64,000 nucleotides of DNA from Piscicola geometra (lineage: Eukaryota > Annelida > Clitellata > Hirudinida > Piscicolidae): the NCBI GenBank assembly GCA_943735955.1, contig OX030961.1:1029501-1093500 (forward strand), given 5' to 3'. The notes beneath the pieces were generated by a model. It had not been told where the DNA came from. It made no database searches and saw nothing but the letters and a program-made list of their open reading frames with translations. Made by a program: the position numbers and the translations under genes. Below, one piece after another: positions 22,501-33,468 of this stretch (position 1 is the stretch's first letter; each line of letters begins with the position of its first letter).

Positions 22501-24473
22501 TTCCCTACCCATTTGATTATGTACTACCCCAGCTCGATGGTTATCCAGGACCGCTGCCACATTCCTTGGGTATAAATTAAAGAGGATTGGAGATAAAGGA
22601 CAACCCTGTCTAACTCCACTTGTACACGTAACCCATTCAATCTCCAAGTCCCCCAACACAAATCTAACTCTGTTCTTCTCATACACCTCCCTCAACACCC
22701 TTTAAACTCTTCCACCCATTCCCATTTTCTCTAACAATTCAAACAATTTACCTCTGTTCACTCTATCACCCCTTTCTAAGTTTAAGCCCGCTACCAATAG
22801 TCTTTCCCCTCTTGCCTTTGCAATTTCAACAACCCGCCCTAACATATAAAGGTTATCATCCCCACGCCTCCCTCTTTTAAACCTACTGATGCTTTCATCA
22901 TCCTCCATTTGGATACTTTCTTTTTCAATGTTCATCATGGCTTCTCCCTTCGTGTTTAAAAATTTTCTCCATGTATTGAGTATGCAATCTACCATCTCTT
23001 TTTCTTTCCAAACACCACCCTCTTCATCCACCAAATCTTCTACCTCCATTACTTTTTCTCTTCCCCCATAAACTTATTCAACTCTCTGAACATATTTCTC
23101 CTCCTTTCATTTCCTCTTGCCATGTATTCCATTCTTTTTCTATTCCACGCTGCTGTTTTCTTCGAAACCATTTCTCTCGCTATCTGTTTTCGAAAGAGGT
23201 ATTGCTCCCAAGCTTCTTTTGTCTTTGCTGCTCCTCTTCCAAGCTGCTTTTCTCTTCGCCTTTGCTCTCTTCTCCATTCTTTCATTTTCTTTACGGCTTC
23301 TTCTACTTCCACATCCCACCAATCTATGTGATGGTGTCTTGGTTTCTCCACTTCGAATCTTCTTGCTACTCTTCTAATCAACTCTTCTATATTCTCCCCT
23401 TTTTTTTTATTTATTTCTGTTTTAACATCTCCACTCGAGTTCTAAACTCTCCTCCTTAATGATACTTTTCTTCTTTCTTTTTCTTTGATCTTTCTTTTTC
23501 TGCCAAATCTTCTTTACCGCCACCATACAGTAATCAATTTTTACTACATCCCCAAACTCACCAACCCATCCTTCTACCACTTCTTCCTTTCTTTTATCGT
23601 TTGGTTAGTACTAAGTCTAACCCGAGTCTTGCCACATTTCCAAGTGGGGATGTTCATCCCTGGCCACTCACAATTCAAGATGCTCAGCCCTTCTTCTTCA
23701 ATCCACTAATACTGGTTCTAATCTTTCATTTCTTTCTTAAGTCCTCGAAAAAGTTACTTCTCAACAATCTAGAAAAATATTCTCTCTTCCTCTCAATCCG
23801 GTTATAGAATTGGCCATCCCACTGAAACTGTTTTACCTAAACTCTATAATGACCTTATATTAACTTTTGATTCTGATGCATCAACTCTTCTTTTATGCCT
23901 TGATTTTTCATCTGTTTTTGATACTGTTGATCATACTCTTACTAAATGTTTCAGATTCTTAATTTAATATTTCTGGATCTTCTCTTAACTAGTTTGCAGC
24001 TTCTTGTATCTTCTCTAGGTTACGTTAGTGCTTATAAAATTGAGCTATGAGGCTATTTGTAAAAATCGTTCAATCTTGTGCAACCTCCTCCTATTTATAT
24101 TTTTAATAGTTTAAATTTATATAATTTGAATTTTTTAATTAAATACATGAGTCCGAGTATTTGAGACGCATGGATCCGAGTATTTGAGACGCATGGATCC
24201 GAGTATTTGAGACGCATGGATCCGAGTATGCATACATTCTAAAAAATGTGTTCAAATTTTCGGACACTTGCTTTCAACCTCTCTTAAAATTTTTTTTAAC
24301 ATTTTGACCCTGAGGTGTTGTACTGTGTGGGATCGGACAACAAGGCAGGCGATGGCTGTGTAGTCTTCAAGACGCTAAGGTGTCTTCTCATTGTGGGCTA
24401 CTACGGCAAGCGACATGAGAGTGTGAGGGTGATTGAGGAGACTGGCAGGTACATGATCGAGAATGACTTGTGA
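14793..24473 (+). CDS. Profilin-like actin-binding protein, three exons
   Basis: Proposed exons are 14,793-14,970, 19,937-20,025 and 24,315-24,473 (stop), with phases 1/2 and 0/0 agreeing; they encode about 141 residues, close to the usual 125-140. Exon 1 carries SRLNSITLAVTVSYPDGKV (strands with the DGxV turn), exon 2 LKDLINAFKGKTKGLESR then ISFDG, and exon 3 GCVVFKTLRCLLIVGYYGK and VIEETGRYMIENDL, matching the profilin end pattern (VKT...LIVGxY...VVExLGDYLIEQG). Profilins bind actin monomers and poly-proline in the cytoplasm. The start codon is uncertain: the first in-frame ATG in exon 1 is at 14,850 (MIILRTMMSR), and a 5' exon may be missing. Introns are filled with hAT, SINE, CR1 and MITE sequence. 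Confidence 0.6.
15000..15655. other. No feature recognised (intron of profilin-like gene)
   Basis: AT-rich with no motif or repeat that I can place. Confidence 0.4.
15656..15900 (+). mobile_element. 5'-truncated LINE 3' end with TA/TATG tract
   Basis: A TATG/TA run (15,665-15,730) leads into the LINE tail seen at 1,880-2,040, here on the plus strand: CCATAACCAAGTGGTCTTGA, GGTTTACGCCACGTTAAT and a TTGTATTG end at about 15,890. No coding part remains. Confidence 0.75.
16140..16390 (-). pseudogene. RTE LINE, C-terminal fragment
   Basis: The minus strand reads KRRKLTWFGHVVRHDSLSK, RRRGRQKKSWMDNVKEWTSL and a stop near 16,151, the typical RTE C-terminal tail. A GATGATGATGAAGAT run follows at 16,078-16,100, matching the simple-repeat 3' ends of this clade. 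Only the last 75 or so codons remain. Confidence 0.8.
16485..16625. repeat. Palindrome: two hAT ends face to face around (TA)n
   Basis: GATTAACGCATTAATCGAAA... at 16,527-16,561 is the exact reverse complement of 16,591-16,625, a 35-bp arm, with about 29 bases of TATATA between. A further (TA)n lies at 16,491-16,525. The right arm is the start of the hAT element at 16,591; the left arm is the end of another copy. Confidence 0.85.
16591..17923 (+). mobile_element. hAT element, family H1, copy A (decayed, with SINE inside)
   Basis: Starts TAGAGCTACGTTAACTTTCG and ends in GATTAACG-rich sequence near 17,923, both next to TA repeats. Coding relics are on the plus strand: ATSLDPRFK-type sequence near 16,993, and near 17,203-17,340 LVWWQQHEGAYL and CERLFSLSRHIVS, the hAT C-terminal dimerisation region, broken by stops. 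A SINE interrupts the 3' part at 17,555-17,815. Related copies: 32,578-33,433, 39,081-39,716 and 13,440-13,650. Confidence 0.75.
17555..17815 (-). mobile_element. tRNA-derived SINE
   Basis: On the minus strand the head at about 17,812-17,735 has an A-box-like TGGCTTAGATGG and, about 35 bases on, a B-box GTTCGAATCC, the internal RNA polymerase III promoter of a tRNA. About 170 bases of unrelated body follow, then an A-rich end (AAAAAAAA near 17,560). The flanking hAT is continuous in copy B (33,345-33,365) where no SINE is present, which fixes the insertion point. Confidence 0.75.
17930..18850 (-). pseudogene. CR1/Jockey-group LINE reverse transcriptase fragment
   Basis: Minus-strand order: SPILSKAISQLVNLSFQEG, AAKITPILKK, NFQPISNLSTISKIMER (18,780-18,600), then after a small frameshift YHSTETALLHLTDH, LASLDLSAAFDTISH (about 18,430), APQGSVLGPLLF, and YHKYADDIQLLQF (about 18,165), ending near KYLGVTLSKDG at about 17,950. 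Both catalytic boxes are preserved, but stops and a shift mark it dead. It differs in sequence from the LINE at 2,345. Confidence 0.85.
18945..19090. repeat. Small imperfect inverted repeat
   Basis: TCTAACACCACT near 18,954 faces AGTGGTGTTAGA near 19,069, with AGGGGTGGAGCTT and AACTTCGCCCCTTTA also pairing in part. Possible foldback or MITE; no coding content. Confidence 0.5.
19091..19484. other. No feature recognised
   Basis: AT-rich intronic sequence with T runs. Confidence 0.4.
19485..19640 (+). repeat. Fragment of the (TTGA)n-tailed dispersed repeat
   Basis: Similar to 60,430-60,590 and the reverse of 12,530-12,640, sharing CCCAAAACCGTTTATTCCAC. Confidence 0.6.
20400..21240 (+). mobile_element. 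MITE family M1, decayed copy
   Basis: Left part GGTGGCTCAAGATAAACCGG and following blocks (TTTATGTTGGTTTCGTTTC, AACCATGGATTTGTAGCATG, TTTGACACAAGTATG) match copy 1 at 11,579 or the reverse of the copy at 49,521. The right end is not clear. Confidence 0.6.
21512..21680 (+). repeat. 22-bp tandem array
   Basis: The unit TTTCTGAATCTTTTTCATCC(T/C)T is repeated about 7-8 times with one-base variants. Confidence 0.85.
22160..23400 (-). pseudogene. Non-LTR retrotransposon RT fragment, second lineage
   Basis: Minus-strand pieces in order: a basic Arg/Lys/Glu-rich linker (23,381-23,049), SISRFKRGRRGDDNLYMLGR near 22,880, VTCTSGVRQGCPLSPILFNL near 22,635-22,580, ADDILVTARNKDNMKIVLED near 22,475-22,415, and a Cys-rich tail CVCGEEENERHVLLECG near 22,220-22,165. 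The CxC...HxxxxC ending is the C-terminal zinc-like motif of I/Jockey/R1-type elements. Several stops, including just before ADD. Confidence 0.75.
23780..23950 (+). pseudogene. CR1-like RT fragment
   Basis: The plus strand reads SGYRIGHPTETVLPKLYNDL then LLLCLDFSSVFDTVDHTLT, the RT region around the first catalytic Asp. About 55 codons survive. Confidence 0.75.
24045..24097 (-). mobile_element. MITE family M1 end fragment
   Basis: GAGCTATGAGGCTATTTG to TTGTGCAACCTCCTCC followed by TA is the right terminus of the M1 family (compare 12,390-12,439). Confidence 0.65.
24148..24240 (+). repeat. 23-bp tandem array
   Basis: GATCCGAGTATTTGAGACGCATG is repeated about four times, the first and last units partial. 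Confidence 0.85.
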
Positions 24474-25074
24474 GGTTTGAAAGATGATTTGTAAACTATT
24501 GTGTCACTATGTCAACGTTTTTGTGATTAAAGATTCCTTTTTATGCCTTTTCGGGTGTTTTTTGTTGAGTTTCGTGGGTTTAGAGCGTTTGAACATCGTG
24601 AACAGATCTCGAGAAAATAAATCTGAATTGGTTGTAGTAGGAATGATAGTGAATTCATAGGGTTTATAATGCTGTCGTGATGATGAAGATGCTGTATTAA
24701 TTATGGTAGTGATGCTTTAGCAATGATGATGATGATGGTGGTGAGTGAAAATGGATGTGAGAAGTGACTTAATTTTGTTTTGATTTCTTAATGTCTTTTG
24801 ATTTTTATTATAACTTTTTTATTTGAAACATTTATTAAAGAGCGTTTTTGAACTTGAGAAAAAAACTTATAAATACAATTGATTGATTGTGCGAAACAAC
24901 ATTTTATTGTTATATTTGTCAAAACAGCTAAATAATTATTCAATAAATTATAAATAAAATAAAATTCAAATAGTGATTTCCCAAGCCACTAATAACGAAT
25001 TACAGTAAAACAGTGAAAGTATGATGCAAACATTTTATTTAAATTAAACATTAAATACGTTTTTTATTCTAAAG
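24474..25074 (+). other. Downstream of profilin-like stop: likely 3' UTR, then repeat tail
   Basis: ATTAAAGA at about 24,527 and AATAAA at about 24,617 are possible poly-A signals. A TGATGATGATGGTGG stretch lies near 24,725 and a fragment of the (TTGA)n-tailed repeat (GAGCGTTTTTGAAC ... ATTGATTGATTG) at 24,838-24,890. Confidence 0.45.
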
Positions 25075-25309
25075 TCTGAAGTCCAGAGAAAGACTAAAAG
25101 AAGAAAACTTTCGTCTAGGCTTCATGAAAGATTGTTTTTGGCAGAGGGATTCTAAGAACCAACATTTCGTCGATGCTTTAGAAAGGCATGCGAGATATGG
25201 GAGACGAAGAACCTATCATAAATACAACATAATGCGCCAAAGTATAAAACAAGAGATGCAGTTTCAAAAAAGTCTTGACAAAGATTTTCCACAAATGTTC
25301 AATCGTTAA
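25075..25309 (+). CDS. Unrecognised coding-like terminal exon
   Basis: After a T-rich stretch ending CTAAAG, an open frame of about 77 codons runs to a stop at 25,309, then AT-rich non-coding sequence. It is highly charged: RERLKEENFRLGFMKDCFWQ, HARYGRRRTYHKYNIMRQSI, QKSLDKDFPQMFNR. Composition and the absence of repeats look like genuine coding sequence, perhaps the last exon of a gene whose other exons I could not locate. I do not recognise the family. An in-frame ATG occurs at 25,124. Confidence 0.4.
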
Positions 25310-26435
25310 ATAATTTCGCTAAGAAGAAAAAGTGAATGACATCGCCGATGCTTTATAAATAGACAAAAAGATAATTAATTTATTTTGTAAAAATATGTTA
25401 ATAAATTGAAATTTACGTTTATTTACAATAAAGTTTAAAATAAATACGCATAGAATTTTTGTAAGGGACGCACTTTGTATAAAAATGTAACCTCGATAAA
25501 GCTTCATTCATGAGTGAGAAAATCTACAAATATTATCAAAGTATAAACTGGAAAAATACCTATCTCATGCAAAAATCAAAACAGGTTCATTCTTCTTCTA
25601 ATTGAACGTTTTCTACAACATATTAAGTTGATAAATTTGAATATATTCAGTGGCAACATTGAAAGTACAAGCACTGCTTATGAATCTCTGCAAGTGTTGA
25701 CGAATAGGGATGGATGGTTCAGCCCATCTAAGGAAAATACTAAATGTGTACTGGGGGTCAAGGTTGAGCTGCAACAAAATCTCACTTTACGGTGATATCA
25801 TTCAATTTTAAAGTTTGAAAAGTCTGACCTCTTCTAACAAAATTTCCAAATCCAGCCCTGTTGACGAGTGGAGTTACATGAAGCGCATTAGAAGAAGAAT
25901 GAAGCCACATGTGACGAGCGTTTGTTATGAAAGCTAAGCATGTTCTTTAGTTCTCCATTAATGCACCAGGAATGATCACAACTTCCCTAGAGTAACTCAC
26001 AAACGAAAAACTCAAGCATTTTGCTAGGCATTAGTAAAAGACAGTCAACGTTGCCTCTTTCTTACTTTAAAATATGAAAATAAATATTTTTGTTAATCAT
26101 TCATCCAGTCATGTAAAAACATTAACTCAGATTCAACTATATTAAGCATTTAAATGGGTTTAACTATGTTAAGCATTCGAATGGATTTTATATTTTATAT
26201 TTAGCATTTAAAATGATATTGAAACAGAAGAATTTATAAAAAATACACTGATAAGAAATGTGCTGCTGTATGGGAGTTGCCTTCTGTTAACACAGGCATT
26301 TATCACAGTGGACACGAGGGCTTCCAACTAAGCATTTTAACCTTTCCACTCTGCTCATAACTTCAAAGAGAAGACCATTTGATAATATAATTTAGAATAC
26401 TTAGCCTACACTTTCTTCTTCTCTACCACGAAAGA
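25310..26435. other. No feature recognised
   Basis: Intergenic AT-rich sequence between the exon at 25,309 and the end of the receptor gene. No motif found on either strand. Confidence 0.4.
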
Positions 26436-27735
26436 TCAAGCATGGATGATGTTCGCGTTAATAGTGCCGTTAGGTCCGTTGTTGGTGGCGAAATCGTCTT
26501 TGTCGGCGAGGAAACGCAGTCTTCTCTCGTCCTCTTCGTCAGCGTGTTCCACTGCTCCGTTGCCGTTGCCGTTGCTCTCTTTGTGGACTGCAGCCTGCGT
26601 TGGAGGTGCCGTATGAAGTATGCGAAAGCAAAAGAGAAATAGTGTAAATAATTGAAGTTGCATTCAAAATTAACTCAAAAGTGTTGATACTCATGGATTA
26701 AATATCCTTTTTGATATTGAAAAGTCACAAACGTCATAATGGGCGATGGGGGTCTTAGTGCGGTTGCTTTTCTTCTTGTGATAACAAAACAGAAGAAATA
26801 AAAGAGAAAAAAGTAGAAGAAAAAGAAAACAGAGAGGAATTCCAATGGCTAAGCCCAGCACGCACTGATGTCCACATGCACTAGCGATGCCTGCATCTGG
26901 AAGGTCTTGAGTCTTTAGTTAGTGCCTTAAAATTAAAATTCAAAAACGTTTAGTTGACTGCAAAAAGTACACTGACTGTGACACTGAGTTTGGGAAATGG
27001 AGGCTTGAGGAGACACACCACCAGAGGGACATGCCGTACAAAGAACAGCTCCCTCTCGCGAGTTGAAGGTATTCGCTGGACAGACGGAACAATTGGCTCC
27101 ACTCTGGAAGAAACCAACTGGGCACACAACTGTGCAGTGATAAATTCTAAGTTTGTTTCAGGGCTTAGATGGATTGGTAGCAAGCTAAGAAGCATTACTT
27201 ACAACAAAGGTCGTCATTGTTGGTGACTTCCCCCTCCAGGCAGTTGTATTTGAAAAAGACGGGGTTGAAGCCGAAATCAAACTGGTTTTGGAGGCCTTGT
27301 GTTTTAGAGTGAGTGACCACCCCAATGAAATAGCCGTTGATGTCTTGTGATATTTGGTCCAGAAGTGTTCCGAGAGTGTTCTTCTGAAGCGGCTGATTCG
27401 ATGACCTGTATGTGCAGTTTGTATATAATTGTGTATCTGCAAAGAACGCATGAGGTGGGAAACAACAAGTTCAAAGACTAGCATTGTTTCTGCTCCAAGA
27501 TCGAATTTGTAAACCAAATCTTCGACACTTCGCTTGCGTCTTTTGTTTCGACCAGGGCTGCAGCCATCAGTTGCCACGTTGAACAGCAAAGGTGGAAGGA
27601 CCAGCGAAGTTTTCCTTTTGACAACCGAAGAGAACAAGTGCTGACGGGTGTACTCGTGGTAAAAGTCATAGTTGGACTGGCATTTGTTTGGCAGTTGCAA
27701 AGGCAGAACTCCTGTCAGAGTTCTATGTTTGATTT
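26436..27735 (-). CDS. Exons 27-31 of the receptor gene: stalk, Cys module, TM helix and tail
   Basis: Exon 27 ends near GRNKRRKR, a furin-like basic site. Exon 28 leads into exon 29, CPVGFFQSGANCSVCPANTF ... LCTACPSGGVSP, an ephrin-receptor-like (GCC2/GCC3) module. Exon 30 has the helix VLGLAIGIPLCFLFLLLFSL continuing LFLLFCY, then KKKSNR as stop-transfer. Exon 31 encodes an acidic tail (EHADEEDERRLRF) and stops at 26,436. The exon 27 to 28 donor is uncertain: the frame runs on after KRRKR (SVEDLVYKFDLGAE), so alternative donors are possible. Confidence 0.75.
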
Positions 27736-30700
27736 CTGGGGGTGGTTCAGTGAGAATATCAAATAAAGATTTTTTATTTTAAATATTAAAATATATTTAA
27801 AGATTATCCGAAAATGTATAAGGGTTAATCCAGAATCGATTACAGACTTACGATTTGCAGTGTCTTACTTGTTTTTATAAAGAATGGAAAATCGCATCCA
27901 AGACTGGATGCATTTTTTTTTAGGAAAAGGAATATAAAAATATTATCCATGTAAAATATTCATAATAAATACTACGATATTATACTTTCTAGCTATTTAA
28001 AAATTGAAAATAGGCTAAAAACGCATGTCTTAAATTTCTTTTACAAATCTCAAATATTAAATTTTTAGATTTATGTTTTAGTTAGTTCTATCCGGTTTGA
28101 TTTATTCAGTCATAGGCATATTTAAAAACGTGTTTTTACTTTTCTCTATTTTAGAATACTCAATTTATATGAGTTTTTGGCTGTTTTGTTCATTCCAACA
28201 ATTTCTGTTCTGATTTCAGCGTCTCGCTATTAAGCAACAAGTGAGTAATATAATATTTTTTTCTGAATGGGTAAAAAATGATAAACGTTAAATATTGGGC
28301 TCTTATGTTTATTTTTCGTAAAACTATATTATTATTTTATATCATGCACACCATGACGTTAACACAAATGTCCCGATTCACATAAGACAAGGATTAGGTG
28401 TCACGAATTTACAGTAATTTTTGTAGTATTTTTATAATATTAATTAAAGAAGGCATTGAATGAAGAGTATTTTGAGATAAGCATCGTCTAATAATTTATT
28501 TCATGAAGCTTCTAAACTAATAAAATAGCTCTGTTTGTCCCGATTTCTCATAATGGTGATTAGGACATTAATACACTATCATGATTTGCTTGTTAAAATA
28601 GATTTTTCTACAATATTGGGTTCTTTTAAAATAATTAAAGTTTTAACGTTAAAAAGTAATTGGATATTAATTAAATTATTTTCAAAAACCATTTCATGAA
28701 GTAAAAATAGCTATTTTAGTGAAAAATAATAAGTTACGGAAATTTAAATGACCGTCATTAAGAGCGCTATTTTAAAAAGTTGATTTTAACTTTCTTATTT
28801 ACGCAGCAACGCAGCATTAGTAACAATTGTGTGAAAAAAAGAAGGAAAAAAGAAAACTAAACAAAAATTAAATTAAGAAATTTTATATTGTATTTTAAAT
28901 GAGGTTTTATGGCTGTCAGTGTTCACTGATAATCTCAAAAACTATTTGCTCAATTAAAAAAGATAAATGCAATTATTGTGTTTGAAATAATTTTTATACT
29001 CTATAATACATACATGAGTGTACATAAAGTAAGTTTTTTTGAAATTGAAAACCTAAACATAGAAAGACAAAGTCTGTAGTCAAATCTGGATTAACCCATA
29101 AATATTTTCGTTATTTAATAACTCTACACTCTCAAAACCAACAATGCTCACTTTGGCACTGCATCACTTCGGCATTTTCCTGGAAGAGGGGACTCCAAGG
29201 CCCGTTGGAGCATTGGTACTCAGATGGCATCTCCTTATTCAATATGAATTCAGGGTCACACACAACATTACACTTGAGTACAGGAATAATGTTTTGAGAT
29301 GACCCATGGAAGACACTGCAGTTGAGATAGCCGTTCAGCAGGATCCTGATGAGACATTGCTGAACGTTTGAAGGTGTTCGGAGTGTAAGGAAAGCTTTTT
29401 TATCTCGATCCAGTGAAGCATCATCGTCAAAATCTGGAGTAATAAATTAAATTAAATTTCTAATTTGTAATTAGAAATATTCAAAAACAATTAGAATCAA
29501 CACAAAGCGAACTGTAAGATACGATTACTTTTCAAATACTCAAAAAGCTAAGAGCCACAGGTTGATCGCAACACCTGTCGATGCCTCACTCACAATAGGG
29601 AACTTTGTAGACATGCACGTAGAATGAACAGAATGATATAAGATCCGAAAAGTCTTTCACTTCGTAGAAAACCTTCGTGGAACCCAGTTTGAAAGTCGAG
29701 TTCCAAGTGGGATCAGAGATTATCTCCTTGATTCCGACGTTGTCTGAAGCCTGATAATGGTGGACTACGTTAGTAAATGTGAGAAAAAAAATCTTATGAA
29801 AAATAATTGTAAGGAAAAAGAATAAAATGTATTAAAAATAACAACAACTTTCCTCAATGACGAACCAACCTTGACTGGCACCCATCTGACGCTTTCAGCC
29901 TCCTCTCCAAAGGTGTAAACAACCACATCAGATGGACAAGAAATCACCGGCTTTATAGAATCTGTTCAGTTTATCTTCCAAATTTCATTTTGGACGATAA
30001 ATTGAATGTGTTAAATTACCAATATACACTTTTTAAAAGTTTTCAAGAACGGACCTCTTAGCTTAATTTTGAAGGCACACGAGGCTCTATCGGAAAGGTT
30101 GAGTTTATTACTCGCAGCGCTTCCTTCAAACATAACGTCAAACAGCTGATCCTCAGGAGGGCTTTCCTTTTTCCAATGCAGGATGTTATTCACAGGCCTT
30201 CGTATTAAGCTCAAAGCTCTAGCTTCGCCACGAGAATCCTTCAATTCTGGTCGGAAATTGTCAATCAGATAGCTGGAGAAGGAAGGAAGTTGCAGTTCCA
30301 CCTAAGAAGGCGTGATAGGGATCATTTCAAATAGATGAAAAAAGTTGTAAAAAAATTACAAACCATTTCTTCAGGACACTGACTGAAGTACAAGGGGTCG
30401 TACAAACAACTCTCACAACAGGCGTTCACAGTCTTTTCTCTTTTTTCCACTGTTGAAATAATTATTTGTCATTTTTTCTCCGAAAAATCTCAGTTAGCAC
30501 GTTAGTTTAGGCTTCAATAACAATACGAATAATAGTTATAAAATTAATATTTTAAGAGTATTCTTTTCAATAAAATTAGATTAAAAGGTCTTTATTCAAG
30601 GCACCGGGGCAATCGAGCTCGGGACACTTGAATTGGCTACACACGAAGCCTGGCATGCTATCTGAATGGCCGATGGTCATTTGTCTGCCTTGGCACTGGC

Positions 30701-33425
30701 AGCTTTGGCAAGGAGTCAGACGGATGGTCGAGGAGAAATTGTATATATTGTTCTCGTAGGAGCAAGTGTAAGACCGGTCAGTAGGGTCTGCGTTGTGAAT
30801 GGGATATTAAGTTTTTGAAATAATTTCATTTGGTTTCAGATAGAACTGAAGTTTGAATCGAAAGATACTTATGCATGTTTGCAGTTGTGGGTTGTAGACT
30901 TGGCCGCTTGCACAAACGCAGTAACTCAGCTTTCCAACTATCGTCACACACTTTCCTTGTCCACAGCCTGAACAACCTAGTTAATAAAGTATTAAACGAA
31001 TTATTGTGTTTTCTTTCCATTAAAATATTTTAAAAGTTATTTTATTTCTAAAAGAATCAACATTTTTAAACTTATTTTATTATTAACCGTTCAAAGTCAT
31101 TCTAACTTGCTTTCGCATTCCAGTCGTTTTCAACGATTATTTTTCCAGGTCGCACAAGATTCGAAAGCAGAGGGATGGCCTGAGGAACTGCGTCAGTGAG
31201 GTTTATTGCTTTGAGACTGTTGTCGCTCAAGTCAGTGAAGATGAGAACGTCTTGTTCATAGTGCGCATCACCAACTGCACTCAAATCACTTGGCAACTCT
31301 TTACAGCCAGATCCTGATGAAGTTTGAATAAAATACTTTCATTAAGTTGAACCGATTCATAACTAAATAAATTAAAGTTTTGAATTATCACCTAAAAAGG
31401 AGCATTCGAATTGTTTCCTGTTTGTACCGGCTCCATTGTTGATTACAATGCTCCCTCCGTTAATGGCAATGTCATTGGGCCACAAGTCCGTTCCTAACAA
31501 CTTGCCTTCTAACAACGTTTCTTTAGTGATCTTGGTACTCTGAATCGTTAAAAACTTTGCGTCCAGCTTCGCCACAATGGGATGGTGACCTGTCTCAGTC
31601 CAGAATAAGAAACTGAAAACGCATATGTCTTAAAATAGTAAGACTAAATTAAAATTAAAATTTAAAACTAAAACTCAATTTTTACTTAAAACAACAAAAA
31701 GAGTTGAAAAATAGTTAAATTGGAGAAGTTGCATTAACAACTCAAGTCACGTCATTCAATTCAAAACTCACCCGTTGTTAAACTTGAGAGATCTTGGGCT
31801 GGAAAGATCCGTCAGAACCACCTTGTGTAATTCGTAAGATCTGCCGATGTGCAGGCTGCAGAGAAGACCATGCTGAGAGTCTAGCCACACAAGCAGATCA
31901 CTGCAGAATATTTTCCGTTGATAAGAAAAATTATACTTTTTTGTTTTGTTCAAAAACTCAATTTAAGAATATTTAAAATTAATTTGAAGTTTTGGACTTC
32001 TGAAATACTTATGGAAGGTCATGGAATCGATTTCATTCTCGATTTTGTAGATCTCTACTGGGGAGTGGGTCTTCACACGATGCACTTTCATTATCATGTC
32101 ACTATTGTGAAAAGAAATAATTGAGTCATTTTTAAAATCGAGAAAAATGTTTTAATGAAAAATTATAAACAACATTTATTTGAATTATTTAACAAAATCA
32201 AGACTCCGGCTCCGAGTGTCAATACTTTTCAGTGAAATTTGCTAAATATGTTACAGGCAATAGGTGCATGCAGTTTCCATAATGTAAGCTGAATTCAATT
32301 TTGTAAATCAATATCCGGGGACAAAATTTTAAAGCCCCCTTAAGGGATTTTCCATCAAAATTATATCTACTGAAAAATGAAAGAATCATTAGAAAAATCG
32401 ATTACAAATCATGTAATTGACAAATCAAGATGACATTTGATGCACTTTATAGAATAATGTATGCTGAATTCAATAATAAAAATCAATATCTGAGAACAAA
32501 ATTCAAAATCCCCCTTTGAGGGTGAATCCAGCATACATTATTCAATAAAGTGCAAATAAATGTCATCTTGATTTGTCCACTATATGATTTCACACACAAA
32601 ATTTCTTCCCAAATTGGAGCAGAGAATGAATAATCAGAATATTCAATGATCAAGAATTGTCACATCATTAGACCCCCGATTTAACTATTTAAAATGTTTT
32701 CAAAAATGAAAGCCCAAAGATGATGTTTATAACATAGACATATATTTTTTATATAAATTATACATTTACATATTATGGCATACTTTAAAATTTATTTAAT
32801 TTTCGTTTTGAAAATAATTATAGTTTTTATTTTCGTTTTCGAGGAACGATTATTCAGAATTTTCGTTTCCGTTTTAGTTTTCGTTACGAAAATAACACTG
32901 ATTGAGAGTTGTCCTCTTGTTTGGTGGCAACAACACGAAGAAGCATATCCGGTTCTTGCGAAACTGGCAAGAAAGTACTTGTCATCTCCTGCAACTACAG
33001 TTCCATGTGAACGTCTATTCAGCTTGTCAAGACCCATAGTTAGCAAGAAAAGAGTCTCTTTAGATCCAATTATTGTTTAACAGCTTGTTTGCTTGAGTAA
33101 CTGGCTCAATATGAATGTGTGAGAATTGCATTTTTTAACCATTATTTGTTTTCATTCTTTCATATGTAGATTATTTTTTTGCTTGAATAACTGGCTCAAA
33201 AATGATTTGTGACAATTGCATTTTTTATCATTTATGGATTCATTTTCTTTCTTTTAAATTTGGATTACTTTCATACATAGATTCTGATAAAAATGTTATT
33301 ACATTTGTAAGAAATTAAGAAAAAAATATTATTTTATACTAATGTCAAGTATGCTAAAAAACATTGCGTTAAAATACGATTAACGCACGATTAACGGCGA
33401 TTCAAATTTTTAATCGTGGAACAGC

Positions 33426-33468
<43 letters not shown>

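Noticed and set aside
26436..27735. A separate ELAPOR1-like gene (Cys module plus TM)
   Set aside because: I first considered this from exons 27-31 alone, but phase-matched splicing joins them to the HYR and propeller exons, and no mannose-6-phosphate-receptor-type domain is visible.
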